This document shows positions 1 through 5,642 of a DNA stretch of 12,063 bases, piece by piece. The notes beneath the pieces were generated by a model, which was not told where the DNA came from, ran no database searches, and saw nothing but the letters and a program-made list of their open reading frames with translations. Both the position numbers and the translations under genes were made by a program. Origin of the DNA: an uncultured Vampirovibrio sp. (GTDB lineage Bacteria > Cyanobacteriota > Vampirovibrionia > Gastranaerophilales > Gastranaerophilaceae); NCBI GenBank assembly GCA_910579975.1, contig CAJTWU010000039.1, positions 1 to 12,063 of the forward strand, written 5' to 3'. The stretch's first letter is position 1, and each line of letters opens with the position of its first letter.

Positions 1-1077
1 GCCATTATAGGAGCTGGTGCTTCAGGATGTATGTGTGCATATTTCCTCTCAAAACAAGGAATTGATGTAACATTATTTGATAAGGGTTTACCACTTAGAA
101 CACTTTTACCAACAGGCGGCGGTCGTTGTAATTTAGCCCATGCGGAATATGATTTTAAAGAACTTGCTAAAAATTATCCTCGCGGGGAAAAATTTTTATT
201 ATCTTTATTTTCCAGATTTTCAACCTGGGAAACTTTAGCCGCATTTGAAGAAATGGGAATAAATACCTACACACAAGACGACAACAGGATTTTTCCCGAA
301 AGTAACAGTGCAAAAGAAGTTAGAGAAACTATATTAAACGAACTTACAGGCGTGAAGTTTATCAAAAAAGAAATTAAGTCGATTAAAGAGTTAGATTTTA
401 CTCATATAGTTATAGCAACAGGCGGACACTCCGGATACGAGTTACTAAAAGAACTTGATATTAATATAATAGAGCCAAAGCCATCGTTGGTTGGACTTAA
501 CACTAAAGAAAGATTTAACGACATAAGCGGTACCGTTTGCAAAGGAGTAGTAGCAAACGGATTAAATGGAGATGTGTTATTTACTCATTTTGGTTTATCA
601 GGACCATTAATATATAAAATCTCCTCAATTAAAGCATTTGACAGTTTTCCTTATGAGTTGGAACTTGATTTAGCGTCAAGTTTGCAAGACTTGCAATCAG
701 TATTAAATATTTACCCCCATAAAGAGATTAAAAATATTTTGAAAGAGTATTTGCCGCAAAAAGTTATTTCTAAAATATTATTTGATATTGACGAAACAAC
801 TAAAGCACATGAAATTAATGGTCAAACTCGCGATTTGATACTAAATAGAATACATCATTTTAAAGTAACTGTTACAGAAACAAACAAAGGTGAAGAAACA
901 GTAACCGCCGGCGGAGTTGATTTAAATGAAATCAATCCAAAAACAATGGAAGTAAAAAAAGTTCCAAACCTGTTTTGCATTGGTGAAGTATTGAATATCG
1001 ACGGCTTTTGCGGAGGATTTAATCTCCAAAATGCATGGACAACAGCGTTTGTTGCAGCAGAAAAAATTAAGCAATAA
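1..1077 (+). CDS. BaiN/HI0933-like NAD(P)/FAD-dependent oxidoreductase (5' end outside window)
   Basis: The reading frame is open from base 1 and already contains the Rossmann FAD motif GAGASG at its first visible residues, so the true start lies only a few codons upstream. An internal ATG at 31 would cut this motif and is not the start. A second family motif, GGGRCN (about 30 residues on), and the C-terminal block TAGGVDLNEI followed by NLFCIGEVLNIDGFCGGFNLQNAW are typical of the HI0933/YhiN/BaiN flavoprotein family (the latter binds FAD again). Visible length is about 358 residues against about 400 for the family. These are probably cytoplasmic flavin reductases; the substrate is unknown, and members have been linked to reduction of bile-acid intermediates, which cannot be inferred here. 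It ends at TAA 1075-1077, directly in a terminator shared with the convergent gene. Confidence 0.9.
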   Translation, partial: AIIGAGASGCMCAYFLSKQGIDVTLFDKGLPLRTLLPTGGGRCNLAHAEYDFKELAKNYPRGEKFLLSLFSRFSTWETLAAFEEMGINTYTQDDNRIFPESNSAKEVRETILNELTGVKFIKKEIKSIKELDFTHIVIATGGHSGYELLKELDINIIEPKPSLVGLNTKERFNDISGTVCKGVVANGLNGDVLFTHFGLSGPLIYKISSIKAFDSFPYELELDLASSLQDLQSVLNIYPHKEIKNILKEYLPQKVISKILFDIDETTKAHEINGQTRDLILNRIHHFKVTVTETNKGEETVTAGGVDLNEINPKTMEVKKVPNLFCIGEVLNIDGFCGGFNLQNAWTTAFVAAEKIKQ

Positions 1078-1102
1078 AAAACTCCCTTTCGGGAGTTTTT
1101 TA
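1076..1102. terminator. Bidirectional intrinsic terminator
   Basis: Stem ACTCCC (1081-1086) pairs with GGGAGT (1091-1096) around a TTTC loop, flanked by A's on the left and T's on the right that extend the stem. It therefore has a T-run on either strand. It lies between two convergent genes (stops at 1077 and 1109) and can serve both. Confidence 0.9.
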
Positions 1103-1108
1103 TTTTTA

Positions 1109-2242
1109 TTAGTATGCAGTTACTTTTTTATTATTATTTATATAACAACCCTCATCGTCATTATAGTCATAGCTCATACCAATTCTTGCTGTATATGATT
1201 TTTTATCTGCAATAGTACCTGTTATTTTAGCTATTTCGGAATTTTCTGTTGTTGTAAATCTCCATTGAGCCTTAATTGTATCACCGGTATTTTTGCAATC
1301 AACCCAGTAATTAATATTACCGTCTTTATCTTTTGTTACATTTGCAATAGAACCTTTTATCCATTGATCAGATGCAGCATTATATGTTTCTACATAAACT
1401 ACAACTGAAGGGTCAAGTTTGCATAATAACTCTAATTTAAGCAATGAAGAGTAATCTCTTGGTACTTTATATCCGTCATCAGCTCTTTTTAATGAAGCCA
1501 ATGATGTTTCAAGACCGGATTTAAGTTTAGTTTTTTGTTCAGGAGTTAATTTATCAAATCCTGCAATTAATTTATTAATATCATCATCTGATAAATCTGT
1601 TTTATCCGCAATACCGGAAATATCATTTGCATCAGGTGTACCAATTTTAATTGCATCTAATTTTCTTAACTCTTTAGATAATAACTCTTTATCAAGCTCA
1701 TCTTGAATACCATCAAATTTACCTTCAAGCTTAACTTGGATTTCGCCTTTTAATGTATCTATATCATTTTGTGTCAATGTACCTTGTTTATTTTTTTCAA
1801 GTGCAGCCACAACTTTTCCACTTAAAGCATCTATATCAGTCAAATCAGCATTAGTTTTTTCAACTTCTTTTACTACTTCTTTTTCAACTGTTACAGTTTT
1901 TGTACTTGGTTTTACAGTTGATGCAGCAGGAGTACCGCCAAAGCCCCAGTTGCCAAATCCGCTGAAAGAAGGGAATCCGCCGAACATATTACCCATACCA
2001 AATCCACCGAACATGTTGCCAAAGCCGCCACATAGACCGCCAAGTAAGTTACCAAAGCCCATACCTAGACCTAAGCCTAAGCCGCCCCAGAAGCCGCCGC
2101 GGCGTCCGCCACAGCAGTTATAAGTATTATTGCTATTGTAGTTAAAAATAAATGTATCACCTAGCGCAGCTCTGTTATAACGTTTAAAAGAACTGTCGCC
2201 GTAGAAGCAATGACATCCATAAGTATTTCTTACATAGCCCAT
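1109..2242 (-). CDS. Unrecognised protein with Gly/Phe-rich N-terminal region
   Basis: The 377-aa product has no family I recognise. Residues 1-45 are Tyr/Asn/Cys-rich with no signal peptide. Residues 44-103 are dominated by Gly with Phe, Leu and Met (GNMFGGF occurs in near-repeats). After a Thr/Val/Pro linker, residues 115-260 are charged and probably helical (KEVVKEVEK; DLSDDDINKLIAGF). The C-terminal ~110 residues look like a beta-rich globular domain (VYVETYNAASDQWIKG, INYWVDCKNTG, AQWRFTT). The start is supported by GAGGT (2254-2250 on the minus strand) seven bases before ATG 2242. Transcription runs divergently from the flagellin, so the two may share regulation, but nothing ties it to the flagellum. 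It could be a self-associating low-complexity scaffold or a surface protein exported without a Sec signal; both are guesses. Confidence 0.8.
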   Translation of the reverse strand: MGYVRNTYGCHCFYGDSSFKRYNRAALGDTFIFNYNSNNTYNCCGGRRGGFWGGLGLGLGMGFGNLLGGLCGGFGNMFGGFGMGNMFGGFPSFSGFGNWGFGGTPAASTVKPSTKTVTVEKEVVKEVEKTNADLTDIDALSGKVVAALEKNKQGTLTQNDIDTLKGEIQVKLEGKFDGIQDELDKELLSKELRKLDAIKIGTPDANDISGIADKTDLSDDDINKLIAGFDKLTPEQKTKLKSGLETSLASLKRADDGYKVPRDYSSLLKLELLCKLDPSVVVYVETYNAASDQWIKGSIANVTKDKDGNINYWVDCKNTGDTIKAQWRFTTTENSEIAKITGTIADKKSYTARIGMSYDYNDDEGCYINNNKKVTAY

Positions 2243-2292
2243 AATTTTTACCTCATCTATTTACATCTTATGTATATATAAAGTATTTAAAA

Positions 2293-2298
2293 ATTATA
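2293..2298 (-). promoter_or_regulatory. -10 box of the Gly-rich protein gene
   Basis: A perfect TATAAT on the minus strand, about 50 bases upstream of ATG 2242. No good -35 hexamer is seen at 16-18 bases, so the promoter may depend on an activator or other contacts. Confidence 0.4.
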
Positions 2299-2338
2299 CG
2301 ATTTCAGAAGCTATTAAGATTGTTACAAAAGTTTACAA

Positions 2339-2461
2339 TTACAACTTTAGTTATAGGAAGATATAAAAACACCTATATTTTACAAGTTTAAAACTCTTTA
2401 TTTATAAGCACTCCAGGGCAACATCTCCTCCATATGGAGTATTCTGCAACTAAAGTTGTAA
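2339..2461. repeat. 14-bp perfect inverted repeat, 95-base spacer; paired operator-like palindromes
   Basis: TTACAACTTTAGTT (2339-2352) and its exact complement AACTAAAGTTGTAA (2448-2461). Each arm is itself nearly palindromic: CAACTTTAGTTA at 2342-2353 and the full palindrome CAACTAAAGTTG at 2447-2458. The right copy touches the -35 of the flagellin promoter. This fits two binding sites for a dimeric regulator, or a looping pair. As RNA it could form a closed stem. The spacer also holds the 12-bp palindrome CTCCATATGGAG (2428-2439). Confidence 0.6.
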
Positions 2462-2485
2462 AGTTCATTTTTTTTATTCCGTAAT
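2459..2485 (+). promoter_or_regulatory. sigma28 (FliA)-like promoter of the flagellin gene
   Basis: TAAAGTTC (2459-2466), 11 bases, then TCCGTAAT (2478-2485). The known FliA consensus is TAAAGTTT-N11-GCCGATAA: the -35 matches 7 of 8, the spacing is exact and the CCG core of the -10 is present, although the rest of the -10 is weaker. TAAAGTT is also repeated in tandem just upstream (TAAAGTTG, 2451-2458). Expected transcription start is near 2491-2493. Confidence 0.6.
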
Positions 2486-2530
2486 ACATGAGGAAAGGTA
2501 AATAATTACAAATTTGAAAGGACATTTATT

Positions 2531-3646
2531 ATGGGGTCAACTTCAACAATTACAATTAACACGAATTTGTCATCCCTAACTTGCCAAAAATACCTAAGTT
2601 CAGCAACAAAAGGTATGAATTCAGCAATGGAGAAGTTATCTACAGGCTTCAAGATTAACTCAGCAAAGGATGACGCCGCAGGGTACGCAGTGTACACAGG
2701 CATGGAAGCCAAAATTAACGGTTATGATATCATTGAAACAAATGCTCAAATGGGTTTGGATATGTTAACAACCCAGGAAGGTATTCTTGATATTATTAAC
2801 AGTTATCTACAAAGAATTAGAGACTTGACTATGCAAGCAGCTAACGGTACTTATGGTTCAGCATCTTTAGATGCTATCAAAACCGAAGTTGTTCAGAGAA
2901 TGGATGAAATCAACCGTTTATGCGAAATCACAGATTTCAATGATGCATATCTTCTTGATGGTTCCAGAACCGAAGATATTAACTTGCAAGTTGGGCTATA
3001 CTCAAACAAAAGATGTGTAATCACTCTTGATTCATTCTTGTTTGCAAGTGCAAAATCTACCGTTATTATGGGATTTAGCTCAACTACTAACGGCGGTTAT
3101 ATTGATTTAACTTCAAGCACTGATCCTGATACATATCAGTATAGAGCAAGAGAACTTGACAAAGATGGAAAGCCTGTTTATGAAGCAGATGGTAAAACAA
3201 TTAAATACAAAGATGGTTCATATCAATCAGCGCTTGCAGCAGCTCTTGCTGAAAACGGAGTAATTGAAGCAGCTGATGGCGATGCAACAATTATTAAATC
3301 AAAAGATACAACAGATCCAAAAACAATCAGTATTGAAGATATGTGCGATGCTATCTACAGAAATGATAGTTCAGCACGTGCATTCATTGACAATATTGAC
3401 TATGCAATTGATAACGTATCATTAAGATGTACTAAAATTGGTGCTTATATGAACAGACTTGATTCTGCAATAGAAGCAACCGATGTTCAAAGAGAAAACT
3501 TAACAGAAGCAGTTTCTACAATTAAAGATGCTGATGCTGCAACAGAGTCTTCTAACTACATCAGATACCAAATCTTACAACAAGCAACAGCTTCATTATT
3601 AGCTACCGCTAACCAGCAGCCGCAAATAGCACTGAACTTGTTATAA
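2531..3646 (+). CDS. Flagellin
   Basis: The 371-aa product has the conserved flagellin N-terminal D0/D1 domain (residues ~1-165; AMEKLSTGFKINSAKDDAAGYAV, then LQRIRDLTMQAANGTYG) and C-terminal D1/D0 domain (residues ~290-371; ATDVQRENLTEAVSTIKDADAA ending QQPQIALNLL). About 120 central residues (170-290) form a variable, Asp/Lys/Thr-rich segment, so this is a short to mid-size filament subunit. There is no signal peptide, as expected for export through the flagellar type III apparatus. Start ATG 2531 is preceded by AAAGGA (2517-2522) at eight bases. The gene stands alone, with no hook, cap or chaperone gene beside it. Five cysteines (18, 131, 162, 272, 300) are odd, because flagellins usually lack cysteine. 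Residues R95, L99 and E119 align with the TLR5-contact residues R90, L94 and E114 of Salmonella FliC. Confidence 0.96.
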   Translation: MGSTSTITINTNLSSLTCQKYLSSATKGMNSAMEKLSTGFKINSAKDDAAGYAVYTGMEAKINGYDIIETNAQMGLDMLTTQEGILDIINSYLQRIRDLTMQAANGTYGSASLDAIKTEVVQRMDEINRLCEITDFNDAYLLDGSRTEDINLQVGLYSNKRCVITLDSFLFASAKSTVIMGFSSTTNGGYIDLTSSTDPDTYQYRARELDKDGKPVYEADGKTIKYKDGSYQSALAAALAENGVIEAADGDATIIKSKDTTDPKTISIEDMCDAIYRNDSSARAFIDNIDYAIDNVSLRCTKIGAYMNRLDSAIEATDVQRENLTEAVSTIKDADAATESSNYIRYQILQQATASLLATANQQPQIALNLL

Positions 3647-3705
3647 GAATACAATACTTTAAATTAAATACACCCTTAATCAATAGGGTTTAGTTAAAAT
3701 ACAAA

Positions 3706-3725
3706 ATAATAGATGTCCTTTCAAA
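3706..3725 (+). promoter_or_regulatory. 3'-UTR segment complementary to the flagellin RBS and start codon
   Basis: The reverse complement of 3706-3725 matches 2513-2532 at 19 of 20 positions. The single difference is a G-U wobble in RNA. The covered target runs from upstream of the Shine-Dalgarno AAAGGA to the first two bases of the ATG. Such pairing between the ends of one mRNA would block ribosome entry. See the finding for alternatives. Confidence 0.55.
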
Positions 3726-3726
3726 G

Positions 3727-3753
3727 ATGTCCAGCATTTATAATGCTGGACAT
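3727..3753 (+). terminator. Terminator-like hairpin after flagellin
   Basis: ATGTCCAGCATT (3727-3738) pairs perfectly with AATGCTGGACAT (3742-3753) around a three-base loop, followed by a T-rich but interrupted tail (TTCTCTATTTT). It begins one base after the RBS-complementary segment. A weaker ACCCT/AGGGT hairpin lies at 3672-3689. The stem is near-symmetrical and also lies just past the stop of the convergent glutaredoxin-like gene. Confidence 0.7.
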
Positions 3754-3757
3754 TTCT

Positions 3758-3988
3758 CTATTTTAAGGTCTTTACATACTCAATAATATCATTTGATTCA
3801 TACATCTGAATATTTCTATCTTTATCAACTAAAAAAGGGACTTGTCGTTTCCCGCCAAGTTGGATTAAAGCATCCTCTGAAGCTTTATCAATAATATCGA
3901 TTTTACGGTATTTGATACCATTTTCATCCATATAAGACATTACTTTTTTACAGTAAGGGCATGTTTCCAAAACAAATAAATCTAACAT
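3758..3988 (-). CDS. Glutaredoxin-like thiol-disulfide oxidoreductase
   Basis: A 76-aa thioredoxin-fold protein. The redox motif CPYC sits at residues 10-13 after a first beta strand (LFVLET), the cis-proline signature is in QVPFLVD, and a final helix follows MYESNDIIEYVKTL. That is the minimal glutaredoxin/GST-N layout and matches the usual length of small glutaredoxins (75-90 aa). The expected role is glutathione- or low-molecular-weight-thiol-linked disulfide reduction in the cytoplasm; the partner is not visible. ATG 3988 follows a strong AAGGAGG (3999-3993). It is divergent from panD. Confidence 0.88.
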   Translation of the reverse strand: MLDLFVLETCPYCKKVMSYMDENGIKYRKIDIIDKASEDALIQLGGKRQVPFLVDKDRNIQMYESNDIIEYVKTLK

Positions 3989-4058
3989 TTTTCCTCCTTT
4001 TTTGATATTTTATATTTATTTATAAAATTATACATTCAACATGCGCATAATTTTTTTG

Positions 4059-4067
4059 TGCTAGTAT
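4059..4067 (+). promoter_or_regulatory. Possible extended -10 promoter for panD
   Basis: TGCTAGTAT just upstream of the panD Shine-Dalgarno resembles an extended -10 (TGn followed by a TATAAT-like hexamer). No convincing -35 is present. Transcription would start near 4074, giving a very short leader. Confidence 0.3.
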
Positions 4068-4086
4068 ATTTAAAGAGGTGACAGAT

Positions 4087-4446
4087 ATGTTATTTGAATT
4101 TTTACACTCCAAAATACATAGAGCAACAATTACCGACTCAAATTTAAACTATGTAGGCTCTATTACAATAGATGAAGAATTTCTTGAAAAAGCAAATATT
4201 AGAGAATGGGAAAAAGTTGAAATTCTTGATATTAATAATGGTGAAAGATTTCAAACTTATGCTCTTAAAGGTAAGTATGGTTCAAAATGTTTTTGCGTAA
4301 ATGGTGCTGCTGCAAGAAAAGTTCAAGCCGGAGATAAAATTATTATTGTAACTTATGCGCAGATGAATGAAGAAGAAATCAAAAGCCATAAACCAACAAT
4401 CGTTCAAGTGGGAGAAAATAACGAAATAATTAGTTATGGCAAATAA
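4087..4446 (+). CDS. panD: Aspartate 1-decarboxylase (pyruvoyl-dependent)
   Basis: This enzyme converts L-aspartate to beta-alanine for pantothenate and coenzyme A synthesis. The proenzyme cleaves itself between Gly24 and Ser25, and the new Ser end becomes the pyruvoyl group. With the start at ATG 4087 the protein is 119 aa, and all known positions fall exactly as in E. coli PanD: K9, H11, G24-S25, R54, T57-Y58 and N72-GAAA. The upstream GTG at 4078 is inside the Shine-Dalgarno GAGGTGA (4075-4081) and is rejected as the start. No panB or panC is adjacent. Confidence 0.96.
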   Translation: MLFEFLHSKIHRATITDSNLNYVGSITIDEEFLEKANIREWEKVEILDINNGERFQTYALKGKYGSKCFCVNGAAARKVQAGDKIIIVTYAQMNEEEIKSHKPTIVQVGENNEIISYGK

Positions 4447-4585
4447 TCCGTATAAACCAAAGAAAAAGAAATTTAAAATTGACACCAAAAAGATGGGTGT
4501 AAATATTGATAAAAATGAATATTATGAGATAATTCTTTCAAATTCAGCACACCCTGAAAAATTCAATCCTAAGGCAATATCCTAA
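4436..4585 (+). CDS. Possible 49-aa lysine-rich small protein overlapping panD
   Basis: An ATG inside the last codons of panD (11-base overlap) opens a 49-codon frame ending TAA 4583-4585. The product starts MANNPYKPKKKKFKID and ends EKFNPKAIS. The N-terminal half is very basic and the rest is mixed, with a YYEIILS strand-like segment. There is no clear Shine-Dalgarno, so translation would rely on coupling to panD. Its 3' end overlaps the convergent gene by 17 bases. I know no family for it. The composition looks protein-like rather than random, but the evidence is modest. Confidence 0.4.
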   Translation: MANNPYKPKKKKFKIDTKKMGVNIDKNEYYEIILSNSAHPEKFNPKAIS

Positions 4586-5105
4586 CTCCGCTATTAGTGC
4601 CATAGTTATTATTCATAATACGATATCCGCTTCCTCCAAAAGGGAACGCAGAGTATTGCATTATATTAGAATTAGTATATTGTGGTGCAAAACCTGTATT
4701 ATAAGAAGGCATTAAGTCTTGAGTCATAATAGACGGTGTAACACCGGTTGCTTGTCCGGCTATGTAATTACCAAGAGCATTTCTGAATGTATTTCTATAA
4801 GCATTATGCCTTGGACGATTTAAAATTGCGTTTTCAACTTGTCTATATCTGGTATCAATATCACCATTTTGAACTGCACCGAATGCAAGATTTTCGAGTC
4901 GTTCAAGACGTTGAATATCATTTTCCCGGGCATAGTTCCTATTTAAAGCATATCTCTCCAATGCATTCAGACTCCCGGCCGGTAAACGCATTGGCTGGTA
5001 ATAACCCGGATTATAGTAATATGGTCTTGTTGTACGAACAGTCTTTGCCGCAAATACAGGAGCAATATTAACTAACAATAAAAAACAAACGAACAATCTT
5101 AACAT
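4569..5105 (-). CDS. Secreted protein with an LE/FG-type motif, function unknown
   Basis: The 178-aa product begins with a clear Sec signal peptide (MLRLFVCFLLLVNIAPVFA, cleavage likely before AKTV). The mature part opens Tyr/Pro-rich (TTRPYYYNPGYYQP). Residues ~47-75 read LNALERYALNRNYARE then IQRLERLENLAFG, a double LE-RL-LE-FG pattern. I recall such patterns, often repeated, in exported proteins of cyanobacteria and relatives, but cannot name a Pfam family with certainty. The C-terminal half is Asn/Tyr/Gly-rich and probably disordered. Start ATG 5105 follows AGGGGA on the minus strand (about 5118-5113). It lies 62 bases downstream of the YkgJ-like gene on the same strand with no terminator between, so the two may be co-transcribed. 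Confidence 0.85.
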   Translation of the reverse strand: MLRLFVCFLLLVNIAPVFAAKTVRTTRPYYYNPGYYQPMRLPAGSLNALERYALNRNYARENDIQRLERLENLAFGAVQNGDIDTRYRQVENAILNRPRHNAYRNTFRNALGNYIAGQATGVTPSIMTQDLMPSYNTGFAPQYTNSNIMQYSAFPFGGSGYRIMNNNYGTNSGVRILP

Positions 5106-5167
5106 AATAAAATCCCCTTCATATATAATTTAAACGGGATTAAAAAAAATATTATTATGCAACAGGG

Positions 5168-5560
5168 TTATTTTTTAAGGTAAGTTTCAAAACTCTTATC
5201 CTCAACTCTATATCCGCAGCCTTCATGAAGTTTACCCGGATAACCTATTTTGGCAGCCGGATATTTTTTACACATTCTAAGCCGTTTATTATAAACCGAA
5301 CACAGACCTTCTTCTGTAACATATTTACAAGCAAAAATTAAATTTCCATTTTCATCTTTACCTCTAATATAAAAGCGTTTATATGCCGGAAATAGAAACT
5401 GCATAATCTTAAAATCAGTTGTTGTATAAGTATCAAAACTATACATATATCGGCAGCATTTACCACATTTTAAACACTTGCCTGTAATTTTGTACTCCAT
5501 TTTCTCAGGTACAAAATATGATAAAAATTCATTCTTTAAAGTCGTCAAAAAACTTAACAT
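5168..5560 (-). CDS. YkgJ-family cysteine-cluster protein
   Basis: The ~130-aa product contains the family signature CLKCGKCC (CxxCxxCC), followed by FACKYVTEEGLCSVYNKRLRMCKKYP and GCGYRV. These eight or so conserved cysteines define the YkgJ/UPF0153 group, thought to bind a metal or Fe-S cluster; no reaction is established. It is cytoplasmic: there is no signal peptide, although the first ~20 residues are hydrophobic/amphipathic. I place the start at ATG 5560 because an alternative GTG at 5575 sits inside the ribosome-binding sequence AAAAGGGTG. The spacing to 5560 is rather long (about 12 bases), so the GTG (135 aa) cannot be excluded. It is divergent from the PBP gene. Confidence 0.87.
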   Translation of the reverse strand: MLSFLTTLKNEFLSYFVPEKMEYKITGKCLKCGKCCRYMYSFDTYTTTDFKIMQFLFPAYKRFYIRGKDENGNLIFACKYVTEEGLCSVYNKRLRMCKKYPAAKIGYPGKLHEGCGYRVEDKSFETYLKK

Positions 5561-5592
5561 ATTATAAAAAAACACCCTTTTAAAATATTTAT

Positions 5593-5622
5593 TTGGTAAA
5601 ATAATGTAGGCTTAACTAATAT
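5593..5622 (+). promoter_or_regulatory. Promoter of the PBP operon
   Basis: TTGGTA (5593-5598), 18 bases, TAATAT (5617-5622). Transcription would start near 5629. A perfect 10-bp palindrome ATGTTAACAT (5621-5630) overlaps the -10/start region and could be an operator, though a palindrome this AT-rich can occur by chance. Confidence 0.45.
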
Positions 5623-5642
5623 GTTAACATAAAGAGGGGTAT

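Noticed and set aside
2488..2505. Mini-ORF MRKGK upstream of flagellin
   Set aside because: It begins at or before the predicted transcription start and is only five codons; nothing supports translation.
2506..2712. Minus-strand open frame at the flagellin start
   Set aside because: Entirely antisense to the conserved flagellin N-terminus, with no RBS; a shadow frame.
4078..4086. GTG start for panD
   Set aside because: The GTG is part of the Shine-Dalgarno sequence, and only ATG 4087 puts the cleavage site at Gly24-Ser25.
4282..4488. Minus-strand frame over panD
   Set aside because: Phe/Ile-rich complement of Lys/Glu-rich coding sequence; panD residues are unequivocal on the other strand.
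4787..5071. 94-codon plus-strand frame
   Set aside because: Antisense to the secreted protein gene, which has a signal peptide and an RBS. The product has low-quality composition (many His, Tyr and Gln) and no RBS.
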